A stretch of 36,887 bases of DNA from Kineosporia sp. R_H_3 (lineage in GTDB: Bacteria; Actinomycetota; Actinomycetes; Actinomycetales; Kineosporiaceae). Below, piece after piece: positions 25,092 to 33,521 of this stretch. Below the pieces are notes generated by a model. The model was not told where the DNA came from. It was given only the letters and a program-made list of their open reading frames with translations, and did no database searches. Position 1 is the stretch's first letter; every line of letters begins with the position of its first letter. Where the stretch lies: positions 16,378-53,264 of the forward strand of contig NZ_MWLL01000232.1 in assembly GCF_002198675.1 (NCBI RefSeq), given 5' to 3'. The position numbers and the translations under genes were made by a program.

Positions 25092-26498
25092 ATGACGACG
25101 GACACGACCACGCGGACCACCGCGGCGGACCCGCCCGGCACGGCCGGCACGACGGTCGCGGGCGACGAGGAGTTCGCCCGCAACCTCGTCGACGGCCGGT
25201 GGCGGTTCCCCGCCGCACCGTACGAGTTCGAGATCCGCAGCCCGCGTGACAGCCGTGTCGTCGCGTGCGTGCCGCTGTCGAGCCGGTTCGACGTCGACAC
25301 CGCCGTCCGGGCCGGGGCCCGGGCCGTCGCGGCGTGGGCCGCCGACCCCGCGGCCCGGCTGCGTGTCGTCGCCCGGGCGGTCGCCGACCTCGACCGGCTC
25401 ACCGGGCCGGTCGCCGAGCTCGTGGCGACCGAGACCGGGCTCGAGCTCACGGACGCCGTCGAGCAGGTCCGCACCGGTGTGCGGTGGGCGCGGCACTGGG
25501 TCGCACTCGCCGCCGTGGACGACGCGGGGCCGCCCGCGGTCCGGGCACCGGGCGTCGCGGGTGTCGTCCTCGGCTGGGGCGCGCCGTTCCTCGAGGCGGT
25601 GTCCGGCATCCTGCCGCTGCTGCTGCGCGGGCACGCGGTCGTCGTCAAGCCGTCGCTGCGGGCGCCGCTCAGCGCCGTCGTCCTCGCCCACCGGCTCACC
25701 GCGGCCGGGCTGCCGGACGGTGTGCTCGGCGTCGTCCAGGGCACCGGCACCGACGTCGGGGCCGCCCTCGCCGGGCGGGGCGACCTCGCCGTCCTCCACG
25801 TCCGCGGCGGAGAGCGGACGCTCGACCTCGCGGCCCGCGCCGTCGCGTCGACCGGTGTGCCGCTGCACCCGTTGCGGGCCGGCGGGAACGTGCTTCTGGC
25901 GGGCCGGGACGCCGACCCGGCGCTCGTCGCGGCCACCGTGGCCGCGGGGATCCGGCTGCACAACGCGTCGGGGCCGGCGGCCGTGCCGTGGCTCGTCGTC
26001 CACGCCGACACCGCCGGCCCGGTCGTCGACGCCGTCGTCGCCGCGGTGTCCGCGACCCGTCCCGCGCCGCTGCCCACCGAGCCGGTCCGGGAGCGGGCGC
26101 TCGCCGCCGTCCGGGCGCTCGGGCGGCTCGGCGGGCGGGTGCTCACCGGTGGCGGCGTCCCGGACGACGTCGCGCACCGGATGGGCTGGCTCGTGCCCGC
26201 GACCGTCGTCACGGTCGGGGCCGTCGGCAGCCGGCTCGGGCCCCGCTCGGACGACGACCCGTGGCGCGAACCGCTCGGCCCCGTCGTGGCCGTCGCGACC
26301 TGGCGCGCGCCGAGCGACCTCGCGGACGCGTTCTCCCGCAACCGGTTCGGTGACGGCATCGGCTGGGTGCACCGGGTCGGTGACGACGCGGCGGCGACCC
26401 CGACGGGCGTGGTCCGGCAGGCCCGCGGCAGCGACCACGGCGTCGACGCCGACGACCTCCCGGTGGCCTGGACGGCCGGCTGCGGGGGCGCGCGATGA
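25092..26498 (+). CDS. aldH: Aldehyde dehydrogenase homologue lacking catalytic residues
   Basis: 468 residues, ATG 25092 with AGGA upstream. ALDH fold is recognisable: NLVDGRWRFPAA, the KPS lysine (K186), AGLPDGVLGVVQG, and REPLGPVV (about 392-399). The active site is lost: the oxyanion Asn of the WNFP region is Ala164 (LGWGAPFLEAV); the general-base Glu of ELGG is replaced (LRAGG, 261-265); and the loop that should hold the nucleophile Cys reads NASGPAAVP (291-299). The only cysteines are 59 and 464. As oxidation of an aldehyde needs that Cys, this protein is probably not an active dehydrogenase. Position after the reductase matches the aldehyde dehydrogenase of isoprene clusters. It overlaps gshB by four bases. 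Confidence 0.85.
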   Translation: MTTDTTTRTTAADPPGTAGTTVAGDEEFARNLVDGRWRFPAAPYEFEIRSPRDSRVVACVPLSSRFDVDTAVRAGARAVAAWAADPAARLRVVARAVADLDRLTGPVAELVATETGLELTDAVEQVRTGVRWARHWVALAAVDDAGPPAVRAPGVAGVVLGWGAPFLEAVSGILPLLLRGHAVVVKPSLRAPLSAVVLAHRLTAAGLPDGVLGVVQGTGTDVGAALAGRGDLAVLHVRGGERTLDLAARAVASTGVPLHPLRAGGNVLLAGRDADPALVAATVAAGIRLHNASGPAAVPWLVVHADTAGPVVDAVVAAVSATRPAPLPTEPVRERALAAVRALGRLGGRVLTGGGVPDDVAHRMGWLVPATVVTVGAVGSRLGPRSDDDPWREPLGPVVAVATWRAPSDLADAFSRNRFGDGIGWVHRVGDDAAATPTGVVRQARGSDHGVDADDLPVAWTAGCGGAR

Positions 26499-27484
26499 CC
26501 GGGCTGCGGATGCTCTTCGTCGTCGACCCGCTCGACGGGTTGCTGCCGGCGCACGACACGTCGGTCGCCCTCATGGAGGCGGCGCAGGCGGACGGCCACG
26601 AGGTGCTCGCGACGACGATGCGCGAGCTGTCCGTCGTCGACGGCGGCGCGGTGGCGCGCGCCGTCCGGGTGACCGTCGACCCGTGCCGCGTCGTCGACGG
26701 CCGGTTCGTCGCCCCGCAGCAGTGGTACCGCGCCGAGCCGGTCGGGGACGTGGCGCTGGCCGACGTCGACGTCGTCCTCGTCCGCACCGACCCGCCCGTC
26801 GACGCCGACTACCTGCGCGGCACCTACGTGCTCGACGCCGCCCGCGCGCCGCGGACGCTGCTCGTCAACGACCCGCGCGGGCTGCGCGAGGTCAACGAGA
26901 AGCTCTACACGCTGCGGTACCCGGACCTCGTCCCGGAGACCGTCGTCCGGGCGGACCTCGACGGGCTGCGGGACACCGTCGCCCGCTGGGGCCGCGCCGT
27001 CCTCAAGCCGACCGACGCGATGGCCGGCCGCGGAATCCTCCTGCTCCGCGACGACGACCCGAATCTCGCCTCGCTCCTCGAGCTGTCGACCGGCCGCGGG
27101 CAGAGCCATGTCATCCTGCAACGGTTCGTGCCCGAGGCGGTCGACGGCGACCGGCGGGTCATCGTCGTCGACGGCGAGCCGGTCGGCGCGATCCGCCGGG
27201 TGGCCGCCGGCACCGAGTTCCGCTGCAACATGGCGGCCGGCGCGACGGTGCTGCCGGACGCGGTGACGAGCCGGGACAAGGAGATCTGCGACACCCTGGC
27301 GCCGGACCTGCGTGCGCTGGGCATCGTGCTCGCCGGGCTCGACGTCATCGGGGACCGGCTCACCGAGGTCAACGTGACGAGCCCGACGGGTGCGCGGGAG
27401 ATCGAGGCGCTCACCGGTGCACCGGTCGCGTGCGTCGTCGTCGAGCGGATCGTCGGCCTCCACGCCCGGCGGGGCGCGGCGTGA
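26495..27484 (+). CDS. gshB: Glutathione synthetase
   Basis: 329 residues, ATG 26495 (ATGA overlap with the ALDH stop). Prokaryotic GshB, which joins gamma-Glu-Cys and Gly with ATP. Landmarks: VRTDPPVDADYLRGTYVLDAA, LLVNDPRGLREVNEKLYTLRY, the ATP-grasp core AVLKPTDAMAGRGILLL, IRRVAAGTEFRCNMAAG and the metal site LTEVNVTSPTGAREIE. All appear intact. Actinobacteria normally use mycothiol, so GshB here is notable and fits the glutathione-dependent isoprene pathway, where a GST opens the epoxide with glutathione. The preceding enzyme, gamma-glutamate-cysteine ligase (GshA), is not seen in the window. Confidence 0.92.
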   Translation: MTGLRMLFVVDPLDGLLPAHDTSVALMEAAQADGHEVLATTMRELSVVDGGAVARAVRVTVDPCRVVDGRFVAPQQWYRAEPVGDVALADVDVVLVRTDPPVDADYLRGTYVLDAARAPRTLLVNDPRGLREVNEKLYTLRYPDLVPETVVRADLDGLRDTVARWGRAVLKPTDAMAGRGILLLRDDDPNLASLLELSTGRGQSHVILQRFVPEAVDGDRRVIVVDGEPVGAIRRVAAGTEFRCNMAAGATVLPDAVTSRDKEICDTLAPDLRALGIVLAGLDVIGDRLTEVNVTSPTGAREIEALTGAPVACVVVERIVGLHARRGAA

Positions 27485-28866
27485 GCCGTGAGCGGCTCGT
27501 CGTCGTCGGCGGCGACGCCGCCGGGATGTCGGCGGCGCACCAGGCGCTGCGCACGGCGGCGCGGAGCGGGCTCGACCTCGAGGTCGTCGCGTTCGAGCGG
27601 ACGGAGCGGACGTCGTACTCGGCGTGCGGCATCCCGTACTGGGTCGCGGGCGACCTCGACGACCCGCACGACCTCGTCGCCCGGACGCCCGAGGAGCACC
27701 GGGCCCGCGGCGTCGACCTGCGGACGGGCGCGAGCGTCGAGGCGGTCGACCTCGACCGGCGGGAGGTGCGTGCGCTCGTCGACGGCGCGGAGGTCGCCGT
27801 CGGCTTCGACCGGCTCGTCCTCGCGACCGGTGCGCGGCCCGTCGTCCCGGACTGGGCGCGGTCCGCCGGCGGTGAGCTGCGGCCCGGTGTGCTGCCGGTG
27901 AAGTCGTGGGACGACGGCCTGGCGTGGCTCGACGTCATGGGCCGGGTGCGGCCGCCGGCCCGCGCGGTCGTCGTCGGTGCCGGGTACATCGGCCTGGAGA
28001 TGGCCGAGGCGCTCGTGCGGCGCGGCTACCCGGTGACGGTGCTCGAGCTCGCCGAGGTCATGCCGAGCATCGACGCCGACATGGGCGCGCGGGTCCGAGA
28101 GCAGCTCGTGGCGGCCGGTGTCGACGTCCGGGTCGGGTGCGGCGTCGACGGCCTCACGGTCGGTGCGGACGGCCACGTCGACGGTGTCGCCGCCGGGGAC
28201 GACGTGCTGCCGGCCGATCTCGTCGTCCTCGCGCTCGGCGTCCGGCCGGCGTCGGAGCTGGGTGCGAAGGCCGGGCTCGTGACGGGTGCGCGCGGCGGCT
28301 ACCTGCCGGACGACGGCCAGGAGGTCGCGGACGGCGTCTGGGCGGCGGGGGACTGCTGCGAGAGCGTCCACCGGGTCAGCGGCGAGCGGGCGTTCGTCCC
28401 GCTCGGGACGCACGCCAACAAGCAGGGGCGGGTTGCGGGCGAGAGAGCGGCCGGCGGCTCCACCCGGTTCGGCGGCGTGCTCGGGACGGCGATCACGCGC
28501 TTCGATGCCGGCGGCGTCGCCGTCGAGGTGGCCCGGACCGGCCTCGGCGCCGCCGACGTGACCCGCCTCGGCCTCGACGCGGCGTCGTACGTGTCGCCGG
28601 GTAAGACCGCGAGCGCCTACATGCCCGAGTTCCGGCCGATGACGACGAAGCTCGTCGCCGAGCGGGGGAGCCGGCGGCTGCTCGGCGCGCAGATCGTCGG
28701 CGGGACCGGCGCGGGGAAGCGCATCGACACGATCGCCACCGCGCTGTGGGCCGGCCTCACGGTCGACGACCTCGCGGCCGCCGACCTCGCGTACGCGCCA
28801 CCGTTCGCCACCGTCTGGGAGGCGGTCCAGCTCGCGGCCCGCCGGCTCGCGGACCGGATGCACTGA
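27481..28866 (+). CDS. CoA-disulfide reductase-like FAD/NAD(P) oxidoreductase
   Basis: 461 residues, GTG 27481 with a GTGA overlap to gshB. FAD motif VVVGGDAAGMSAA, the single redox Cys in SYSACGIPYW (C49), NAD motif VVVGAGYIGLEMAEAL, FAD-pyrophosphate motif GVWAAGDCCE, and the C-terminal dimer domain (GAGKRIDTIATALWAGL). This is the single-Cys subfamily of CoA-disulfide reductase, NADH oxidase and peroxidase. In isoprene clusters a gene of this type is linked to glutathione synthetase, as here. The substrate (CoA disulfide, glutathione mixed disulfide) is inferred from context only. Confidence 0.88.
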   Translation: MSRERLVVVGGDAAGMSAAHQALRTAARSGLDLEVVAFERTERTSYSACGIPYWVAGDLDDPHDLVARTPEEHRARGVDLRTGASVEAVDLDRREVRALVDGAEVAVGFDRLVLATGARPVVPDWARSAGGELRPGVLPVKSWDDGLAWLDVMGRVRPPARAVVVGAGYIGLEMAEALVRRGYPVTVLELAEVMPSIDADMGARVREQLVAAGVDVRVGCGVDGLTVGADGHVDGVAAGDDVLPADLVVLALGVRPASELGAKAGLVTGARGGYLPDDGQEVADGVWAAGDCCESVHRVSGERAFVPLGTHANKQGRVAGERAAGGSTRFGGVLGTAITRFDAGGVAVEVARTGLGAADVTRLGLDAASYVSPGKTASAYMPEFRPMTTKLVAERGSRRLLGAQIVGGTGAGKRIDTIATALWAGLTVDDLAAADLAYAPPFATVWEAVQLAARRLADRMH

Positions 28867-28869
28867 CCG

Positions 28870-29484
28870 ATGCCGTACGTCTTCGGCTACGGGTCGCTCG
28901 TCGACCGCGGCTCGCTCGAGGCGAGCATCGGCCGCCCGGTGGCGGCCGCGGACGGCCCGTTCCGCCTGCGGCTGCACGGGTACCGGCGGGCCTGGAACGT
29001 CATGGGGCACAGCAGCGAACGGCCCGAGTACGTCTTCACCGACGACGGCGGGAGCGCCTGGGAGGGCTGGCTCGCGTTCCTCGGCCTCGAGCCGGCGGTC
29101 GGCGCCACCACGCCCGGCGCGGCCTGGCGCCTCACGGACGCGGACCTGGAGGCCCTCGACGACAGGGAGCGCAGTTACGACCGAGTCGACGTGACGCCGC
29201 TCCTGGGCGCCGTCACGTCGCGGCGCCCCGACGGGCCGGTGCTGACCTACGTCCCGCGCGACGACGTCGTGGGGCGCGCGCCCGCCGTCCGTTCCCTCGG
29301 GACGGTGATGGCGAGGTACCTGCGACTGGTCGACCGGGGCTACCGCGATCTCGGCGAGCCCCTGTACGCCGAGCACCTGGCGGGCCTGCCCGCGCCCGAA
29401 CCTCTGGCCGTGCGGGAGATCCGGGTGCGGCCGGTCGTGCCGGGCGGGCGCAACGAGGCCGTGGACCCGGACGGCGTCACCTGA
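28870..29484 (+). CDS. Gamma-glutamylcyclotransferase-like protein
   Basis: 204 residues, ATG 28870, three bases after the reductase stop. The GGCT fold signature is YVFGYGSLV at the N-terminus, with the catalytic Glu region LEALDDRERSY and the later FLGLEPAV and YLRLVDRGY segments. Such enzymes release 5-oxoproline from gamma-glutamyl peptides or amines; some act on glutathione itself. Being the last gene of a glutathione-linked operon, a role in clearing glutathione or its conjugates is likely but unproven. No ribosome site is needed if coupled to the upstream gene. Confidence 0.8.
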   Translation: MPYVFGYGSLVDRGSLEASIGRPVAAADGPFRLRLHGYRRAWNVMGHSSERPEYVFTDDGGSAWEGWLAFLGLEPAVGATTPGAAWRLTDADLEALDDRERSYDRVDVTPLLGAVTSRRPDGPVLTYVPRDDVVGRAPAVRSLGTVMARYLRLVDRGYRDLGEPLYAEHLAGLPAPEPLAVREIRVRPVVPGGRNEAVDPDGVT

Positions 29485-29609
29485 CGTCGGACGCCCTGGG
29501 CCGGTGCTGCCGCCGTGCAGCCCGCGTATCAGGCGGTCTCGTCCGTCGCTCCGGGCGGGTGACAGCCGTCGGCGTCGTGCGACAGCCGAACGCTCCCAGG
29601 GAGGCAGCC

Positions 29610-30533
29610 ATGAAGCTCGCCGATGTCGCCGGGTCGGGCAAGTCCGTGCACGTGAACGATCTGGGTGACGACAAGGCCCTGTGCAAGGAGATCCAGGCAC
29701 GGCTCACCGCGCTGGGGTGTCTGGACCCCAAGCCCGACGGGATCTTCGGGGCGGTGAGCAAGCTGACGCTCGCCCTGTTCGCGAGCCAGATGAAGCTGAC
29801 CTACGACGACAAGGTCACGGGCCCGATCGCCACGGCCCTGCTCGAGCGGAAGAGCGGCACCTTCCTGCCGATGCAGCCGGGAAACGATGTCGCAGGCCGG
29901 ATCGCCACGTACATGGGCCGCAACGGCCAGTTCTTCGCGAGGCTCCCCGGCTTCCTCACCATCGTCTACCTCGAGGGCGCCGACCCGGACGGCCGACCCA
30001 ACGCCGACGCCGCGGACAGGTGGAACGACCTGCGACTGGTCCTGCGGAGGAACGCCAAGGGCACGCCGGAGGTCGCCTTCTCCGCGCTGGCGACGACCGA
30101 GCCCGGCCGCTTCTACACGGCTGTGAAGCCGCTGTCCTCGCGCGGCGCCGCGAGGATCGCGTTCGGTCAGTTCAAGGCGTGGCGCGTCGGTACCCACCAT
30201 CCGCACCTGCTGCCGCCTCGCCGGCACGAAGCCCTGACGCAGGCGCTCCCCATCACGGTGTTCCGGGACAAGAACAAGGACGGCATCCGACCGGGCGACG
30301 CGACCCAGACCGGCGTGTTCGGGATCAACCAGCACTCCGGTCTCGACCAGTCGCTGAAGAGCATCGGCAAGGCCAGCGCCGGCTGCCTGGTCGGGCGGGT
30401 CGACGCCGACCACAAGGCGTTCATGAAGCTGGTCAAGACCGACCCCCGCTTCCGGCAAGCGAGCAAGGGGTACACGTTCATGACGTCCGTCATCGCCGGC
30501 GACGACCTCGCGAAGCAGGTTCCTCTCGCCTGA
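29610..30533 (+). CDS. Peptidoglycan-binding protein with L,D-transpeptidase-like Cys motif
   Basis: 307 residues, ATG 29610 with AGGGAGG at 29598-29604. N-terminal peptidoglycan-binding helices (KALCKEIQARLTALGCLDPKPDGIFG, residues about 20-50), a middle domain (IVYLEGADPDGRPNADAADRWNDL), then VFGINQHSG and SAGCLVG near 250-270. His..Ser-x-Gly-Cys is the YkuD/L,D-transpeptidase catalytic signature, but the surrounding fold is divergent and no signal peptide is seen. Could be an endolysin-like or contractile-injection cargo protein. GC is lower than the isoprene-type operon. Substrate unknown. Confidence 0.65.
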   Translation: MKLADVAGSGKSVHVNDLGDDKALCKEIQARLTALGCLDPKPDGIFGAVSKLTLALFASQMKLTYDDKVTGPIATALLERKSGTFLPMQPGNDVAGRIATYMGRNGQFFARLPGFLTIVYLEGADPDGRPNADAADRWNDLRLVLRRNAKGTPEVAFSALATTEPGRFYTAVKPLSSRGAARIAFGQFKAWRVGTHHPHLLPPRRHEALTQALPITVFRDKNKDGIRPGDATQTGVFGINQHSGLDQSLKSIGKASAGCLVGRVDADHKAFMKLVKTDPRFRQASKGYTFMTSVIAGDDLAKQVPLA

Positions 30534-30631
30534 ACCGCACGGGGTGCGAGCGGTCAGGGCAGGACACACTGCGCGGCTTCTTCACGAACGACGAAGTCGC
30601 CGGGCCAGGACCGGCCCCTGCTCGACGGGGC

Positions 30632-31174
30632 TCAACGCCGCCCGCCGAAGTCCCAGCGGTGGACCTCCACGGCTGCGTAGTGGCGCTCGGGAAGCACATC
30701 TCGGACGTCGCCCGCGACGGCCGGCTGGACGAGCGCCGCCGCACCCAGGACGTGGATGCCGTCATCCGACAGCAGCTCGCCGCAGACGATGGTCCCGGGA
30801 CGGTACGGAGCCTCGACACGCTCGGTGGTCGGGGCAACGGTGAACCCGAGAACCAGGAACCGCTCCGAGTCGTCGGAGCCGACCGAGGGGTCGTACATCG
30901 TCCGGTCGGACAAGCTCTCCCAGCGACGGATCAGGACATCGCGGTACGCACCGGCTTGGTAGCAGGGCTCGTCGAAGGCGAACGCCCGCGCCGCCGCCGG
31001 GTCCGGCAGGGAGACGATGTGCACGCTCCCGGTCAGGGTCTCGTCCGTGAACGTCGGCCCGCGGGCGATCATGCGGTCCTGGAAGGCATCCATGTACGCC
31101 CAGTGGCTCTCCGACAGCTGCTGCCGCAGCGGTGTCGACCCGACGCGGTCCCGGTGGTAGCAGAAGACGTCCAC
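30632..31174 (-). CDS. YCII-domain protein
   Basis: 180 residues from a GTG at 31174 (MDVFCYHRDRVGSTPLRQQL). A YCII-type ferredoxin-like domain is seen as SHWAYMDAFQDRMIARGPTF, SVHIVSLPDPAAARAFAFDEP and YRDVLIRRW; the second half (VLGFTVAPTTERVEAP, ELLSDDGIHVLGAAALV) is an extension. YCII proteins are small, often dimeric and of unclear function. Convergent with the peptidoglycan-binding gene, about 100 bp apart. Confidence 0.72.
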   Translation of the reverse strand: MDVFCYHRDRVGSTPLRQQLSESHWAYMDAFQDRMIARGPTFTDETLTGSVHIVSLPDPAAARAFAFDEPCYQAGAYRDVLIRRWESLSDRTMYDPSVGSDDSERFLVLGFTVAPTTERVEAPYRPGTIVCGELLSDDGIHVLGAAALVQPAVAGDVRDVLPERHYAAVEVHRWDFGGRR

Positions 31175-31580
31175 GACACGATTGTCGTGCGTGCTCCGGT
31201 GGCCGTGGGGCGGCCGTGGGTGAGCCGGTCGGTGACGTGTCCGATCAGTGCGGTGACGGTGATGGTCCCGGCCCGGCGGACCTGCCCGGCCGCGCGGGAG
31301 ACCCGGGCCTGGGCCCCGACCCGCTCACCGCGGGTGGACCGCTGCCGGCCTGCACCGGCGCCACCGCACATCCCGGCAACGGCCTGGCCACGGGTCGGCG
31401 AGGCGTGAGACCGAGGTGATCGGCGGCGCGTTGCACGCGGACCGTGGGTGCAACACACGTCCTGGGTCTTCGGGCACCGGCTGCGCTCGGCCGGCCAGGA
31501 CGCCACCATGAACCCTCGCGCCGTCGCTGCCTCCCTCGTCCGGCGGCGAGGCCAGTTCGAGCGGCCGAGGTGGTGCCGTC
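31175..31580. other. 406-bp intergenic stretch
   Basis: No convincing gene: both strands give only Arg/Pro/Gly-rich frames without family resemblance. It is flanked by divergent genes (YCII on minus, peptidase E on plus), so both promoters should lie here. No clear -10/-35 pair or structured RNA stands out. Confidence 0.4.
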
Positions 31581-32291
31581 ATGATGTCCCGCATGCGCAT
31601 GCTGCTCACGTCGAACGGGGTGCAGGACGGCCCTGTCCGGGACACCCTGCTCGACCTGCTGGACAAGCCCGTGTCGGCGAGCCGCACGGTCGTCGTGCTC
31701 GACGCGATCCTCCCGTTCCCTGGTGACAAGACACGACTCCTGCAGCACCTGGAGCAGTACCGAGCGATGGGCTGGGCGGAGTGCGATCTGCTGACGCTCT
31801 TCTCGGGGCCGGCCTCGCTGGTCGAGTCTCGGCTGCGGTCGGCGGACGTGATCTACGGGTACGGCGGCACGAACCACTGGCTCGCGCACGCGTGGCGGCA
31901 GTCGGGGCTCGCGCCGGTTCTGCGCGAGCTGCTCGACGAGAAGGTCTACGTCGGGGCCAGTGCGGGTTCGATGATCTTCTCGCGGGCGCACGCCGCCGCC
32001 GTCGACGCGCTCGACGACCAGGAGGAGGTCGACATGCTTCGGCTCGACACTGTCGGCCCGGCGCTGCCGCTGTTCGACTGGTTCCTCACGGCGCACCTCG
32101 GTGCTCCGTACTTCTCGCACACGACGGACGAGTGGGCGCAGCGCACCGCAGCCCGGCTCGGCAGCCCGCTGTGGTGCATCGACGACGGCTCCGCACTGCT
32201 CGTGCGTGATTCTGCCGTCGAACCTGAGGTCGTGTCGGACGGTCACTGGCTCCACTTCGACTCCGCCGGGAACCTCGTCGACTCGCGCTGA
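31581..32291 (+). CDS. Peptidase E-like serine peptidase (family S51)
   Basis: 236 residues; ATG at 31581 (further ATGs at 31593 and 31599 are possible). S51 fold: LLTSNGVQDGPVRDTLLDLL, the YGGTNHWLA strand, VYVGASAGSMIFSRA with the nucleophile Ser in GASAGS, and later FDWFLTAHLGAPY and CIDDGSALLVRD. The class I glutamine-amidotransferase-like enzyme hydrolyses Asp-Xaa dipeptides; cyanophycinase is a relative. Identity of the clade is good; exact substrate is uncertain. Confidence 0.82.
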   Translation: MMSRMRMLLTSNGVQDGPVRDTLLDLLDKPVSASRTVVVLDAILPFPGDKTRLLQHLEQYRAMGWAECDLLTLFSGPASLVESRLRSADVIYGYGGTNHWLAHAWRQSGLAPVLRELLDEKVYVGASAGSMIFSRAHAAAVDALDDQEEVDMLRLDTVGPALPLFDWFLTAHLGAPYFSHTTDEWAQRTAARLGSPLWCIDDGSALLVRDSAVEPEVVSDGHWLHFDSAGNLVDSR

Positions 32292-32347
32292 CCGCCGCCG
32301 CGACCACGAAGGACTACCAACGCCGAGGCCTCTGGCCAGGCCCAAAC

Positions 32348-32384
32348 GAACTGGTCCGAACCCCCGTAGGGTTCGGACCAGTTC
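32348..32384. terminator. Strong 16-bp hairpin next to the tRNA fragment
   Basis: A perfect 16-bp stem (32348-32363 with 32369-32384), 5-nt loop. It lies between the peptidase E stop and the 3' end of a tRNA fragment on the minus strand, where a tRNA terminator is expected; it could serve both strands. Confidence 0.65.
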
Positions 32385-32408
32385 CGATGTCTTGCGACAT
32401 CACATCAA

Positions 32409-32449
32409 TGGCCCCGTGGGGATCGAACCCACAACCCGCGGATCAAGAG
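32409..32449 (-). repeat. 3' fragment of a tRNA-Lys(CTT) gene, probable attachment-site remnant
   Basis: On the minus strand the segment reads as a tRNA 3' half: anticodon loop CTCTTGA (anticodon CTT), stem TCCGC, variable GGGTT, T-arm GTGGG-TTCGATC-CCCAC and acceptor strand GGGGCCA. Upstream of the loop (plus positions above 32449) the sequence no longer pairs with the anticodon stem, and no D-arm or 5' acceptor exists. Such truncated tRNA 3' ends are the usual scars of integrative elements that insert at tRNA genes. By that logic the chromosome lies to the left and the element to the right. The acceptor strand is one base short or shifted compared with a normal tRNA. Confidence 0.7.
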
Positions 32450-32606
32450 GACTCTGACGAGCGTGTACTGGGGCCTCTGGGGGCCTCATCTGTGCGCCAC
32501 GCAGTCACTTTGGTCATCTGCTGGCGCGTGGATCTCCGGCTGTTCGTGTCACATCGGTGTCACGACGTGTGTTGTGCAGCAACTGTCGTCGAGCTGATCC
32601 AGAGTT

Positions 32607-33521
32607 TCATGTGCTGGTCCCGTGCCACGCTCGGGCTGGGGCCGACCATACGCCGGCCGGTTCGTCGCTGAGGAGCGGGTCGGCGAAGGCGATCAAGTCG
32701 TCGAGCAGTTCGGCGAGGTCAGTCGGTAGGTCGAGGGCGTCGTCGTCGATGCGGGACAGGAAAGCCGTGTAGACGTCCGCGCGTAACGCGGCCAGGTCGC
32801 CGATCGCATCGGACAGCCGGCGTAGCTCGACGCCGCGGTGGCGGGCGGTGGCTGCCAGTGCGTTGCGGAGGTCGGCGGCGTCGAGGTCGTGGCGGCGGGT
32901 GAGGATCCAGATGTCGGCGTAGTCGCGGACCCGGGTGCTGGTGTCGCCCAGGTCGATCGCGGTGCAGACCTTCTCGGCGATGACGGTGGCCATCGGATAG
33001 CCCAGGATCCGCACGGGCGGGTGTTCCTCGCGAAGGGTCGGGTACTCGATGAGCTGCGGGCCGGGGGTGACGGGGTCGCCGAAGTTGATGTCGAGCTGGA
33101 CCTTGACGGTGGCGGTCGCGATCGAGGCTTGCATGGTGACGCGGACGCCGGAGTAGAGGTTCTCCTCGCGGATCACACGTGCTCGCGCGGTCTGGGGGAG
33201 GAAGATGACGCCGTCGTCGTCCGCGGGCTCGGTGCCGGCGACCTCCCGGATCCGGGACAGTGCGGCGTCCTCGTCGTTCGGGAAGCCGGTGGCGAGCAGG
33301 TCGGCGTCAACGGTGGGGCGGCGGGCGTCGAAGGCGGCCAGGAGCATCCCGCCCTTAAGGACGAACGCGCTTGCGTGCGGGCTCGCCGCGAGACGGGCGA
33401 GGAAGCGTTCGAGGGCGTACAGGACGAGGAGCTCCTGGGTTGGGCGGCCTTGGCGACGGGCCCGGTTCTGCAGGTCCAGGTACGCCTGGCCGCCGGCATG
33501 GGCCCGGGTCGGCCGGCTCAC
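32607..33521 (-). CDS. abiEii: AbiEii/AbiGii-type nucleotidyltransferase toxin
   Basis: 304 residues, GTG 33521 with a four-base overlap on the antitoxin stop. Type IV toxin of the AbiE family: FVLKGGMLLAA, RRPTVDADLLATGF (catalytic Asp-x-Asp), VQLDINFGDPV and EKVCTAIDLGDTSTRVRDYADIW, in the family order, all present. These toxins modify tRNA or other targets by transferring nucleotides, and many protect against phage. The C-terminal helical part is typical. Upstream antitoxin on the same strand completes the operon. It lies right of the tRNA scar, consistent with mobile-element cargo. Confidence 0.9.
   Translation of the reverse strand: MSRPTRAHAGGQAYLDLQNRARRQGRPTQELLVLYALERFLARLAASPHASAFVLKGGMLLAAFDARRPTVDADLLATGFPNDEDAALSRIREVAGTEPADDDGVIFLPQTARARVIREENLYSGVRVTMQASIATATVKVQLDINFGDPVTPGPQLIEYPTLREEHPPVRILGYPMATVIAEKVCTAIDLGDTSTRVRDYADIWILTRRHDLDAADLRNALAATARHRGVELRRLSDAIGDLAALRADVYTAFLSRIDDDALDLPTDLAELLDDLIAFADPLLSDEPAGVWSAPARAWHGTST

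Noticed and set aside
31175-31580. A 147-codon minus-strand frame reaching into the intergenic stretch
   Set aside because: Arg/Ser/Thr-rich with no motif, overlaps the YCII gene in another frame and lacks a ribosome site.
32409-32449. A complete tRNA-Lys gene
   Set aside because: No 5' acceptor strand, D-arm or 5' anticodon stem exists on the expected side.
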